In this document: positions 1 through 8,167 of the stretch, one piece after another
Position numbering within the stretch: the stretch's first letter is position 1
How the letters are laid out: every line of letters begins with the position of its first letter
DNA from: Chryseobacterium gleum
GTDB taxonomy: Bacteria; Bacteroidota; Bacteroidia; Flavobacteriales; Flavobacteriaceae
NCBI GenBank assembly: GCA_945881885.1
Contig: CAMCVI010000003.1
Location: 62,001-126,000, forward strand
DNA length: 64,000 bases
Direction of reading: 5' to 3'
Position numbers and translations under genes: made by a program
Notes under the pieces: generated by a model
Told to the model about the DNA's origin: nothing
Database searches by the model: none
The model's input: the letters and a program-made list of their open reading frames with translations, nothing else

Positions 1-1653
1 AACATTAAATGAAAAATTTACTTTATGCTTCGGAATTAATTTGCTTTGTGCTTCAGCGACTTGCGTAAACGTATAATTTCCGTTAATCGATAAGTAAGAA
101 TTTGGTTTTATAACTAAAGTTGTTTCCATTCCTTTTGCAATAACTATATTTGAATTATTGATGTATTGAGATTCATAAGTAGATAAATCTGTAAAAAAAT
201 CATAACTATTTTCTTCTTCTCTATAAAAACCAACGGTATTTAGCGTGATTTTTTTGTTTAGAAGAACGGTTTCAAAACCAACTTCAATTGTAGTATTTTC
301 TTCTGGTTTTAATTTTAAATTCCCGTAAGGTGAAAACAGTTGGTACAACGATGGCGTGATGTAGGCCGTGCTGTAAGATGAAATTAATCGTAAAGGTATT
401 TTGTTGAAACCATAAGACGGATTAAAATTAAATGTAGTATGATTTCCATATACATTATGTTTGTTTAATCTGGCGCCAGCATTTATATTCAAACCAAAAT
501 TAGAATAGTAAACGGCTGTAGCATAAGGATCGATAACATTAAAATTGGCTTCAGAATTTGAAATATTTTCATAAACTGATGTTTCTTGCATATCCATAAA
601 TTGAAATTGCATACCTAAAATTAAGAAAAATGTTTTTGAAAAATTATACTTGTTAAATACATCAAGATTTAGACTTCTCGATTTGTAATATGAATGATTT
701 ACACTAGAAGTCCATGAACTATAAGTGTCATAATGTCTCTCTAAATTGGTATAACCCGTTACAAAATTTAACTCACCTTTTGCATATTTGTATTTTGGTG
801 TAAACCCAACTCTAAACTGTTCCGAAAGTGAAATGTTTGCCTCTTCATCTGAAAAATTTCCACCGTCAAAAGAAGATTTCAATCTGTCATAATTAGTAAA
901 AGCTTGCAGACTAAATTTAGAATTTAATTGAATTCCAATTTTTTGAAGGGCATTCACTCTAGAAAAATAATCCGTTTCGAAATCGGTGCCGGAAGCTTCG
1001 CTAATTCCTTTATTTTCAGTACTATTTAAAGAAGTAAAATAAGAAACTGACCCTTTTGTGCCATTAACAGAAAAACCTTGATTAAAATCTTGAGCACTTG
1101 TTTTCCTCTGGTTGGGAACATTTTGTGTGCCTAAATTCATATAAGCTGTGCCTTCAATTTCTTTTTTTGAAGCTTTTTTCAAAGTGATATTTATTAAACC
1201 AGTTGCGGCACCCGAACCATATAAAGTACTAGCCGCTCCTTTCATAATTTCAATACTTTCAATCTGTTCAACTGGCAACAAACGCAGGTCATATTGAAAA
1301 CCAATTCCTGATGCATCGGTTACTGGAACACCATCAATTACAATTAATACTTGCCGACTTCTTCCTCCACGAATGTAATATTCTAAGTTTTTTCCAGTCC
1401 CAGATTGACTTCCAGCAACTTCAACTCCAGCAACTTGACTTAAAACAGCGGCTAAAGATTGCCCTTTTTTGTTTTCTAAATCTTTCGCAGTAATTTTTTC
1501 AATAATTTTACCTGATTTTTCTTTGCTTTGTGCAAATTTGGTATCAGAAATAACAACTTCTTCAATTGTTTTTGACAGGTTTTGATCTTGAGCCATAGCA
1601 AAAGAGGTTACCAACGTAAAATACGCTGATAATTTAATGAAATTTAGTTTCAT
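1..1653 (-). CDS. btuB: TonB-dependent outer-membrane receptor, BtuB-like (3' part cut off by window edge)
   Basis: The first 551 codons are present; the C-terminal barrel strands lie beyond base 1. Residues 1-21 are a signal peptide ending SFAMA. A TonB-box-like EEVVIS follows at about 31-36, then a plug domain with YYIRGGRSRQVLIVIDGVPV near residue 95 and ASTLYGSGAATGLINI near 140. The remainder reads as alternating aromatic barrel strands. Such receptors carry scarce ligands across the outer membrane using TonB energy. The ligand is inferred to be cobalamin because a cobalamin riboswitch lies in the leader and btuFCD genes are divergent next door. The ATG at 1653 is preceded by an A-rich stretch, usual for Flavobacteria. 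Receptor identity is firm; B12 specificity comes from context. Confidence 0.9.
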   Translation of the reverse strand, partial: MKLNFIKLSAYFTLVTSFAMAQDQNLSKTIEEVVISDTKFAQSKEKSGKIIEKITAKDLENKKGQSLAAVLSQVAGVEVAGSQSGTGKNLEYYIRGGRSRQVLIVIDGVPVTDASGIGFQYDLRLLPVEQIESIEIMKGAASTLYGSGAATGLINITLKKASKKEIEGTAYMNLGTQNVPNQRKTSAQDFNQGFSVNGTKGSVSYFTSLNSTENKGISEASGTDFETDYFSRVNALQKIGIQLNSKFSLQAFTNYDRLKSSFDGGNFSDEEANISLSEQFRVGFTPKYKYAKGELNFVTGYTNLERHYDTYSSWTSSVNHSYYKSRSLNLDVFNKYNFSKTFFLILGMQFQFMDMQETSVYENISNSEANFNVIDPYATAVYYSNFGLNINAGARLNKHNVYGNHTTFNFNPSYGFNKIPLRLISSYSTAYITPSLYQLFSPYGNLKLKPEENTTIEVGFETVLLNKKITLNTVGFYREEENSYDFFTDLSTYESQYINNSNIVIAKGMETTLVIKPNSYLSINGNYTFTQVAEAQSKLIPKHKVNFSFNV

Positions 1654-1740
1654 TTTTTTAATTTAAATTTTTTCCAAAATGGGAGAAAAGCACAGAATTA
1701 CCCATACCCAAACCTTTTTTCCCGAAAGTTTGATACTCAA

Positions 1741-1915
1741 TGAATATGGCAGGTCTCCTGGCTTGCCTATTAGTGTCTTCCTTCCCATCCTATTTTACTA
1801 GAACAGTGGATTTGCAGATAACACTAACGTTTAATAGCATACAGTTGCGGGAACAGCTCAGGTTTTACACCTGATTCCCTTTTAATGATTATTCTATGTT
1901 ATAGAACATCAACCA
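1741..1915 (-). promoter_or_regulatory. Cobalamin riboswitch in the btuB-like leader
   Basis: Read on the minus strand, the conserved blocks of the cobalamin aptamer appear in order: GGGAAtcaGGTG, then aaCCTGAGCTG, then CCCGCAACTGT, then CCACTG, then GGGAAGG, and finally AGCCAGGAGACCTGCC. These are the B12-box and core elements of the AdoCbl/MeCbl riboswitch family. The block lies about 90 bases upstream of the receptor ATG at 1653 and downstream of a fitting promoter. By family precedent, bound cobalamin should repress receptor expression. No strong terminator hairpin is visible before the ATG, so control of translation is more likely; that last point is inference. The end positions are approximate. 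Confidence 0.93.
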
Positions 1916-1926
1916 AAATTCGAGTG

Positions 1927-1957
1927 TAAATGTAATTTATTAAAAATTAAAATCAAA
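1927..1957 (-). promoter_or_regulatory. Promoter of the riboswitch-btuB transcript
   Basis: On the minus strand TTTG (1954-1957) is followed after 19 bases by TACATTTA (1927-1934). This fits the Bacteroidetes -33/-7 pattern with one change in the last base of TAnnTTTG. It would start RNA near 1920, just upstream of the riboswitch. Confidence 0.55.
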
Positions 1958-1973
1958 CTATGTAAATATCTTT

Positions 1974-1981
1974 TACTTTTG
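1974..1981 (+). promoter_or_regulatory. -7 element (TACTTTTG) of the btuFCD operon
   Basis: TACTTTTG matches TAnnTTTG and lies 16 bases before the btuF ATG, giving a very short leader. No clear TTTG is seen at the -33 distance. The element is beside, and downstream on the plus strand of, the opposing riboswitch promoter, so btuFCD is not under that riboswitch. Confidence 0.55.
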
Positions 1982-1997
1982 TAAAAAAATTCCACCA

Positions 1998-3128
1998 ATG
2001 TATCTTGCTAAAAAAATAAGTTTTCTTTTGCTTTTATTTACTTTTATGTGTTGTAAAAACAATGAAAGTAATACTTTAGAAAACACAATAAATAACGAAA
2101 TAAAACACGCAAAAGGCTTGACTATCATTACAAAAGAAAATTATTCAATTGTAGAAGTTACTTCACCCTGGCCTAATTCAAAAAAGAAATATTCGTATAT
2201 TTTAAAGAAAAAAAATGCTGTAATTCCATCTGAATACAAAAATCTTACGCAAATTCAAGTGCCAATTAAAAATATTGTTTTAACTTCTACTACGCACATT
2301 CCTTCAATAGAAATGCTTGGAGAAGAGAAAAAGTTAATTGGTTTTCCGAATTTAAATTACATTTCTTCAGAAAAAGTTAGAGATTTAATCGATGCTGGAA
2401 AAATTAAAGAATTAGGAAGCAATCAATCATTAAACACCGAGGTTTTAATTGATTTACAACCAGATATTATAATGGGTTATGGCTTAGACAATAGCAATCC
2501 CACTTTAGATAACTTAGAAAAAAATGGCTTAAAAGTAATCCTAAATGGCGATTGGAACGAACAATCACCATTAGGAAAAGTGGAATGGATTAAACTTTTC
2601 GGGGTGCTTTTTGGAAAAGAAAAACAAGCCAGTGAAATTTTCAATTCGATTGAAAAAACATATAATGAGACATTAAAATTGGTAGAAAAAACTAAAATAA
2701 AACCAACTGTTTTTAGTGGGTCATTATATGAAGATAAATGGTACTTGCCGCAAGGACAAAGCTGGGGTGCAAAATTTATTAGCAACGCTAAAGGAAACTA
2801 TTTGTGGGCAAAAACCAAGGGCACTGGAAGCTTATCTTTATCATTTGAAAAAGTATACAGTATGGCCAAAAATGCAGATATTTGGTTTATGGATCAGTAT
2901 ACTTCTTTGGAAGAAATTAAAAATGCCAACCCACATTATTCAAAATTTAAAGCTTTTAAAACAAAAAATATATATTCTTTTAGTAAAAAGAAAGGCAAAA
3001 CTGGTGGTGTAATTTATTACGAATTAGCGCCTAATCGACCAGATTTAGTGTTGAAAGATTTAGTAAAAATATTTCATCCAGAGTTATTACCTAATTACCA
3101 ACTTTTTTTCTTTGAAAAACTACAATAA
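1998..3128 (+). CDS. btuF: Cobalamin/iron-chelate ABC transporter substrate-binding lipoprotein (BtuF-like)
   Basis: A 376-residue protein of the BtuF/FecB periplasmic-binding class III family. The N-terminus has a short charged stretch, a hydrophobic run and FTFMCC, where Cys18 or Cys19 would be lipidated, anchoring it in the envelope. The family phrases are visible: IVLTSTTHIPSIEMLGEE (about 94-112), where the first lobe begins, and LIDLQPDIIMGYG (about 151-163). It would take the ligand from the periplasm to the permease encoded 2 bases downstream. Cobalamin is preferred over haem or siderophore because of the divergent riboswitch-controlled receptor. The ATG at 1998 follows a promoter -7 element at a short distance. 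An alternative ligand of the same family cannot be excluded. Confidence 0.88.
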   Translation: MYLAKKISFLLLLFTFMCCKNNESNTLENTINNEIKHAKGLTIITKENYSIVEVTSPWPNSKKKYSYILKKKNAVIPSEYKNLTQIQVPIKNIVLTSTTHIPSIEMLGEEKKLIGFPNLNYISSEKVRDLIDAGKIKELGSNQSLNTEVLIDLQPDIIMGYGLDNSNPTLDNLEKNGLKVILNGDWNEQSPLGKVEWIKLFGVLFGKEKQASEIFNSIEKTYNETLKLVEKTKIKPTVFSGSLYEDKWYLPQGQSWGAKFISNAKGNYLWAKTKGTGSLSLSFEKVYSMAKNADIWFMDQYTSLEEIKNANPHYSKFKAFKTKNIYSFSKKKGKTGGVIYYELAPNRPDLVLKDLVKIFHPELLPNYQLFFFEKLQ

Positions 3129-3130
3129 AA

Positions 3131-4159
3131 TTGAAAAAGAACGCACAACATAAAATCCTATTTACTACTTTACTTGTCTGTTTAGTAGTTGCTTTTTTGC
3201 TAAATATTAGTTTTGGTCAAGTAGCTATTCCAATAAAAGAGGTGGCAAAATCAATATTTGGCTTTGGAGAAGTAAAAGACACATGGGAATACATCATTAT
3301 TAATTTCCGGTTACCAAAAGCAATAACTGCGACTATAGTTGGAATTGGCTTATCTATATCTGGCTTATTGATGCAAACTTTATTCAGAAATCCATTAGCT
3401 GGACCTTATGTTTTGGGTTTAAGTTCTGGGTCTAGTCTGGGTGTAGCTTTTGTAATAATGGGTGCGTCCATTTTGCCTGCTTTTTTAGGAGAAATTTTCG
3501 TTTCAAGTTTAGGTATTTTATTCGCCTCCATTATAGGTAGTTTATTTGTTTTATCTTTAGTTTTTTTAGTCTCCAAAAAATTAAAAGATACCCTATCCAT
3601 ATTAATTGTTGGCTTAATGTTTAGTAGCTTTACTGGAGCAATTGTTAGCGTTTTAACTTATTTTAGTACAGCAGAACAATTACAAAAATTCACATTTTGG
3701 TCGATGGGAAATTTAGGAAATTTAAGTTGGATACAAATTTCTATTTTGAGTATTTCAGTAACAATTGGTTTGATTTTAAGTTTGTTTTCAATTAAAAGTT
3801 TAGACGCTTTTCTTCTTGGCGAAAACTATGCAAAAAGTTTAGGGATCAACATTAAAAAACAACGCAATTTAATTTTTATTGCAACAGGAATTTTAGCAGG
3901 AAGCATTACTGCATTTGTAGGACCGATTGCTTTTGTTGGTTTAGCCGTTCCACATATTTCAAAATTAGTATTTCAAACAAGTAATCATAAAATTTTATTT
4001 TTATCGACCATTTTATTAGGAGCCGTAATTATGTTGCTTTGTGATACGATTTCACAATTACCTGGTTTAGATTTTACTTTACCAATTAATGCAATTACAT
4101 CAATTTTAGGGGCACCAATTGTAATTTGGTTGTTGGTAAGAAAAAGAGGAATTAATTAA
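3131..4159 (+). CDS. btuC: FecCD/BtuC-type ABC transporter permease
   Basis: This 342-residue integral membrane protein has the usual length and about ten membrane segments of the FecCD family. Signature stretches are FRLPKAITATIVGIGLSISG near 55-75, the GPYVLGLSSGSSLG segment near 92-106, and GPIAFVGLAVPHISK near 264-278, the cytoplasmic loop that contacts the ATPase. It forms the channel of the inner-membrane importer with the ATPase encoded next. The start is TTG, two bases after the btuF stop; no nearer ATG gives a proper N-terminal helix. Tight spacing indicates translational coupling with btuF. Confidence 0.92.
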   Translation: MKKNAQHKILFTTLLVCLVVAFLLNISFGQVAIPIKEVAKSIFGFGEVKDTWEYIIINFRLPKAITATIVGIGLSISGLLMQTLFRNPLAGPYVLGLSSGSSLGVAFVIMGASILPAFLGEIFVSSLGILFASIIGSLFVLSLVFLVSKKLKDTLSILIVGLMFSSFTGAIVSVLTYFSTAEQLQKFTFWSMGNLGNLSWIQISILSISVTIGLILSLFSIKSLDAFLLGENYAKSLGINIKKQRNLIFIATGILAGSITAFVGPIAFVGLAVPHISKLVFQTSNHKILFLSTILLGAVIMLLCDTISQLPGLDFTLPINAITSILGAPIVIWLLVRKRGIN

Positions 4160-4264
4160 AACAATTACACAAAGTTTCACAGAGAAACACAGAGATTCAC
4201 AAAATATTTTTAAAAATCAAATAAAATCAGTTCAATCATAAAAATCGGCGTAGCTATTAAAACA
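4160..4264 (+). repeat. Short degenerate intergenic repeat of the 'ACAGAGAAACACAGAG' type
   Basis: The 105 bases between the permease and ATPase genes hold two word-like segments. The first, about 4165-4202, is built of near-repeated units (ACAAAGTTTCACAGAG, AAACACAGAGATTCAC). The second, about 4213-4256, reads AAATCAAATAAAATCAG then TTCAATCATAAAAATCGGCG. I recall similar phrases being scattered between genes of many Bacteroidetes, function unknown; I could not check this. It separates btuD from the tightly coupled btuF-btuC pair. Confidence 0.5.
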
Positions 4265-5044
4265 ATGAATAATATAATACTACAAACCAAAAATCTTTCC
4301 ATTGGTTATACTTCCAAAAAAGAAGTATTAACCATTGCGAGTGATATCAATATTTCATTATTAAAAGGTAAGTTAATCACATTAATTGGTGGAAATGGCA
4401 TAGGAAAATCGACTTTATTAAAAACAATTACAGCTATACAAACACCTATATTTGGTGAGGTTATATTAAACAACAAAGATATTTTTTCTATTGAAAACTT
4501 GGTATTAGCACAACAACAAAGTTTAGTTTTGACAGATAAATTACCCAGTAGTAATTTAACCGTTTGGGAATTAATTGCTCTTGGAAGACAACCTTACACC
4601 AATTGGATTGGAACTTTATCGGATGAAGATTATTCGAAAATTAAAACAGCCATTCAACTTACCAATATTGAACATTTATCAGAAAAAAAACACTTCGAAA
4701 TTTCCGACGGACAATTACAAAAAGTATTAATTGCAAGAGCTTTAGCACAAGATACTGATTTAATTATTTTAGATGAACCGACTACACATTTAGATTTATT
4801 TCATAAAGTTTCAGTGTTTAAATTATTACAAAAACTGGCACACGAAACGGAAAAATGCATTTTATTTTCAACTCATGATATCGATTTGGCCATTCAATTA
4901 AGTGATGAAATGATTGTAATGACAAAAGGTTATTGTATTCAAGATCAACCTTGTAATTTAATTGAAAAAGGAGTTTTTGATACGTTATTTAAAGATGAAC
5001 ATATTGTTTTTGACAAAACACGCGGTAAATTTATTGTGAAGTAA
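4265..5044 (+). CDS. btuD: ABC transporter ATP-binding protein (BtuD/FecE-like)
   Basis: A 259-residue ATPase that would power the BtuC-like permease. The Walker A motif GGNGIGKST is at 42-50, a Q-loop region with QQQS near 83-86, the ABC signature at 146-150 and Walker B LIILDE at 166-171, followed by the D-loop HLD and the H-loop STHD near 204. The signature is ISDGQ rather than LSGGQ; the Gly-to-Asp change at its third position is unusual, though the flanking residues are normal. Length is typical of FecE/BtuD. It ends 16 bases before the convergent pseudouridine synthase gene, with no evident terminator between. Confidence 0.9.
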   Translation: MNNIILQTKNLSIGYTSKKEVLTIASDINISLLKGKLITLIGGNGIGKSTLLKTITAIQTPIFGEVILNNKDIFSIENLVLAQQQSLVLTDKLPSSNLTVWELIALGRQPYTNWIGTLSDEDYSKIKTAIQLTNIEHLSEKKHFEISDGQLQKVLIARALAQDTDLIILDEPTTHLDLFHKVSVFKLLQKLAHETEKCILFSTHDIDLAIQLSDEMIVMTKGYCIQDQPCNLIEKGVFDTLFKDEHIVFDKTRGKFIVK

Positions 5045-5060
5045 ATTTATTTGTTTAAAA

Positions 5061-5645
5061 CTACTCCAAAATTCTATCAAAATCTGCTGCAAAAATTTCT
5101 TTTACTTCACCAGCTTTTAAATCACCTAATTCAATATTTCCAACTCGAACTCTAACCAATCGTAAGGTTGGAAAACCAACTGCTGATGTCATTTTTCTTA
5201 CTTGTCGAAATTTTCCTTCTGTTAACGTTATAGAAACCCAACTTGTAGGACCGTGACGTGCATCTCTAATTCTTCTACCTTCACCAATTTGTGTTGGAGA
5301 TGGAATTAAATTCGCTTCGCATTTTTTAGTGATGTATTTTTTACCGTGAAAACCAATTTCTACTCCGTTTTTTAGTTGTTCAACGGCATCTAATGAAATA
5401 ATTCCGTCTACTTGAGCATAATATTCTTTTTCCACTTTTTTACTTCGGACTAATTCACTCATCATTCCGTCGGTTGTTAGTAATAATAAACCTTCAGAAT
5501 CTTCATCTAATCTTCCAATTGCCATTGTGCCTTCTGGAAAATTATATAATTCACCCAATTTTCTCTTATTGCGTTTCAATTCGTAAATAAACTGACTGAT
5601 AAATCCGTGCGGCTTGTGTAAAATAAAATGTTGGTGTAACTTCAT
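5061..5645 (-). CDS. rluE: rRNA pseudouridine synthase, RsuA/RluE family
   Basis: A 194-residue enzyme that isomerises uridine to pseudouridine in ribosomal RNA. The catalytic motif GRLDEDSEGLLLLTTDG is at 44-60 with Asp47 as the expected nucleophile, and the C-terminal KFRQVRKMTSAVGFPTLRLVR matches the family. It lacks the N-terminal S4 RNA-binding domain of RsuA and RluB, so the short RluE/YmfC type (23S rRNA U2457 in E. coli) is the best match. The exact target base is inferred. It is transcribed alone, convergent with btuD. Confidence 0.85.
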   Translation of the reverse strand: MKLHQHFILHKPHGFISQFIYELKRNKRKLGELYNFPEGTMAIGRLDEDSEGLLLLTTDGMMSELVRSKKVEKEYYAQVDGIISLDAVEQLKNGVEIGFHGKKYITKKCEANLIPSPTQIGEGRRIRDARHGPTSWVSITLTEGKFRQVRKMTSAVGFPTLRLVRVRVGNIELGDLKAGEVKEIFAADFDRILE

Positions 5646-5787
5646 TTTGCAAAAATAGTTTTAATTTTAAATACATATACACTTAGAAATAATAAAAAAA
5701 TTATGAACTTGTATGTTTTATTTTTTTAATTGAGGTAAAATTTAAAAAAAATAGTAATTTTACTATCTAACTAATTACATACCAAAA

Positions 5788-7134
5788 ATGAACACATCTA
5801 TAATCTTAATATTCGCCATTTTAATTGCTTTAACTATTGGTTTTTATATTGGCAAATTGCTTTCAAAAACACAATCTAATGCTGAAAAAAGCAATTTAGA
5901 CGGACAATTAACGTCTCAAACCAATCAGCTTTCAGAATTAAAAATATCATTTCAGGATTTACAAATTGAAAAACAAAAAGTACAAACTGAAAAAGAAGAA
6001 TTCGCCATTTTATTAGCGAAAAAAGAAAATGATTTTGATAATTTATTGGAAAGAAATAAAGAACAAAAACAAGAAGTAAACGAACTTCAAGAAAAATTCA
6101 CCAAAGAATTTGAAAACTTGGCCAATAAAATTTTAGAAGAAAAAACACAGAAATTTACCGAACAAAATAAAGAAAACTTAAAAAATATTTTATCGCCATT
6201 ACAAGATAAAATACAACATTTTGAGAAAAAAGTAGAAGACACACATAAAGAAAGTATTGATTATCATGCCGCTTTGCGTCAGCAAATTGTTAGCTTAAGC
6301 GAAATGAATGCCCAAATGAGCAAAGAAACCATCAATTTAACAAAAGCTTTGAAAGGCGATAGTAAAATGCAAGGAAATTGGGGCGAATTGGTTTTAGAGC
6401 GCGTATTAGAAAAATCTGGATTAGAAAAAGGCCGCGAATATGAAGTGCAACAAGCATTTGCTTCTGAAGAAGGTAGCAGAATTTTACCGGATGTAATCAT
6501 CAATTTACCTGATGGTAAAAAAATGGTGGTGGATAGTAAAGTTTCATTAACCGCTTATGAAAGGTATGTGAATGAAGAAGACGATGTACAACAAAATATT
6601 TATTTAAAAGAGCATGTAAACTCTGTTAAACGTCATGTAGAGCAATTAAGCGACAAACGCTATCAAGACATTTATCAAATGGAAAGTCCTGATTTTGTGT
6701 TGTTATTTATTCCAATTGAACCCGCATTTGCTTTAGCTTTACAAGAAGATTTAAATTTATATAACAAAGCGTTTGAAAAAAATATTGTGATTGTAACACC
6801 CTCGACTTTATTGGCCACTTTACGAACTATTGATAGCATGTGGACCAATCAAAAGCAGCAAGAAAATGCCATAGAAATTGCGCGTCAAGCTGGTGCTTTG
6901 TATGATAAATTTGAAGGCTTTGTTTTAGATTTAATTAAAATTGGAAAGAAAATGGACGAAGCCAAAGTAGAATATTCATCAGCAATGAATAAACTTACTG
7001 AAGGCAAAGGAAATTTAGTAACAAGTGCAGAAAAATTAAAAAAAATGGGTGCTAAAGCCAAAAAAGCATTACCAGAAGCCATTTTGAAACGCGCAGAAAA
7101 CGATGATGATTTACTAACCGAAATTGAAAATTAA
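5788..7134 (+). CDS. rmuC: DNA recombination protein RmuC
   Basis: A 448-residue protein with a membrane segment at about 4-22, a long Glu/Lys/Gln-rich coiled coil at about 30-190 and the RmuC nuclease-like domain after it. Recognisable parts are GNWGELVLERVLEKSGLEKG near 197-216, LPDVIINLPDGKKMVVDSK near 233-251 and ATLRTIDSMWTNQKQQENA near 344-362. RmuC limits inversions between short repeats and is linked to the restriction-endonuclease-like fold. It heads a run with the small membrane protein 15 bases downstream and the thioesterase after that. Confidence 0.93.
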   Translation: MNTSIILIFAILIALTIGFYIGKLLSKTQSNAEKSNLDGQLTSQTNQLSELKISFQDLQIEKQKVQTEKEEFAILLAKKENDFDNLLERNKEQKQEVNELQEKFTKEFENLANKILEEKTQKFTEQNKENLKNILSPLQDKIQHFEKKVEDTHKESIDYHAALRQQIVSLSEMNAQMSKETINLTKALKGDSKMQGNWGELVLERVLEKSGLEKGREYEVQQAFASEEGSRILPDVIINLPDGKKMVVDSKVSLTAYERYVNEEDDVQQNIYLKEHVNSVKRHVEQLSDKRYQDIYQMESPDFVLLFIPIEPAFALALQEDLNLYNKAFEKNIVIVTPSTLLATLRTIDSMWTNQKQQENAIEIARQAGALYDKFEGFVLDLIKIGKKMDEAKVEYSSAMNKLTEGKGNLVTSAEKLKKMGAKAKKALPEAILKRAENDDDLLTEIEN

Positions 7135-7149
7135 TATAAATAAATTTGT

Positions 7150-7527
7150 ATGACAAAGACTCGTAAAGTTTTAATATATAGCTTATTAGCTATAGCATTA
7201 TCAACAACATGCTATATTACTTTTTTATATTACGCCTATTTTAGTGACGGAATACGCACTGGAGAACTAATTAAGTTTAGCCACAAAGGTTACGTATTTA
7301 AAACTTGGGAAGGCGAATTGAGTCAAGGGCTTTCTGGCTCGCAAAAATTCGCATTTTCTGTATTGGATAACCAACCAGAAGTAATTGAACAATTGAAAAA
7401 TAACCAAGGGAAATTTGTAAGAATTGATTACATAGAACGTTACGGAACCTTTTATTGGTGGGGCGATTCTAATTATTATATAACAAAAGTAACTCCAGAA
7501 AAATCACCTTATTTTAATACTAAATAA
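7150..7527 (+). CDS. Small membrane-anchored protein of unknown function
   Basis: A 125-residue protein with one N-terminal membrane helix (about 8-29) and a soluble domain outside the cytoplasm. I do not recognise a functional domain. The soluble part carries GYVFKTWEGELSQG and FVRIDYIERYGTFYWWG, which suggest a compact beta fold, perhaps SH3/OB-like. It sits between rmuC and a thioesterase gene with which it shares one base (TAATG), so the two are translationally coupled. I recall homologues in this neighbourhood carrying a '6-phosphogluconate dehydrogenase' label; nothing in the sequence supports that activity. Confidence 0.8.
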   Translation: MTKTRKVLIYSLLAIALSTTCYITFLYYAYFSDGIRTGELIKFSHKGYVFKTWEGELSQGLSGSQKFAFSVLDNQPEVIEQLKNNQGKFVRIDYIERYGTFYWWGDSNYYITKVTPEKSPYFNTK

Positions 7528-8072
7528 TGAATACTTCTAATACAGTAGCTGCCTCTAAAATTACATTATCGGAATTAATGTTGCCTTCACATAGCAATTT
7601 TAGCGGAAAAATTCATGGTGGATATTTGCTGCGTTTAATGGATCAAATTGCTTTTGCATCTGCTTCAAAATATTGTGGAAGCTATTGTGTAACCGCATCT
7701 GTTGATACAGTAAACTTTTTGAATCCCGTTGAAATAGGCGAATTAGTCACCTTAAAAGCATGTGTGAATTATGTAGGAAAAAGCTCTATGGTGGTTGGTA
7801 TTCGTGTAACTTCTCAAAATATCCAAACAGGAAAAGTAAAACATACGAACTCAAGTTATTTTACTATGGTTGCCAAAAATCAAAATAGCGAAAATGTTCA
7901 AGTTCCTAAATTGGTATTATCAAATTTGGAAGAAGTGCGTCGTTTTTACGAAAGTATTAATAGAATTTCCTCGAAAAAAGAATATTTAAAAGAGGAGATT
8001 TCATTAGATTATTCTTCGAAAGAAGCACTAAATAATTTAGAAAATTATAATATTCTGCTTAAATTAAAATAA
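7527..8072 (+). CDS. Acyl-CoA thioesterase, hotdog fold
   Basis: A 181-residue protein of the BFIT/YciA-type hotdog family, which hydrolyses acyl-CoA to fatty acid and CoA. The N-terminal family stretch FSGKIHGGYLLRLMDQIA at 25-42 includes the HGG turn and catalytic-region Asp39. It is followed by TASVDTVNFLNPVEIGELV and the YVGKSSMVVGIRV strand near 90-102. The ATG overlaps the previous stop by one base. The C-terminal 40 residues are extra and charged. Chain-length preference cannot be read from the sequence. Confidence 0.88.
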   Translation: MNTSNTVAASKITLSELMLPSHSNFSGKIHGGYLLRLMDQIAFASASKYCGSYCVTASVDTVNFLNPVEIGELVTLKACVNYVGKSSMVVGIRVTSQNIQTGKVKHTNSSYFTMVAKNQNSENVQVPKLVLSNLEEVRRFYESINRISSKKEYLKEEISLDYSSKEALNNLENYNILLKLK

Positions 8073-8167
8073 GAAATTAACTATTTGAAAATGAAAAGGC
8101 AAACTAACTTATATTATATTTTCAAACCATAACATTTTTTTCACTATTTTAGTAAAAAATTTAACGA

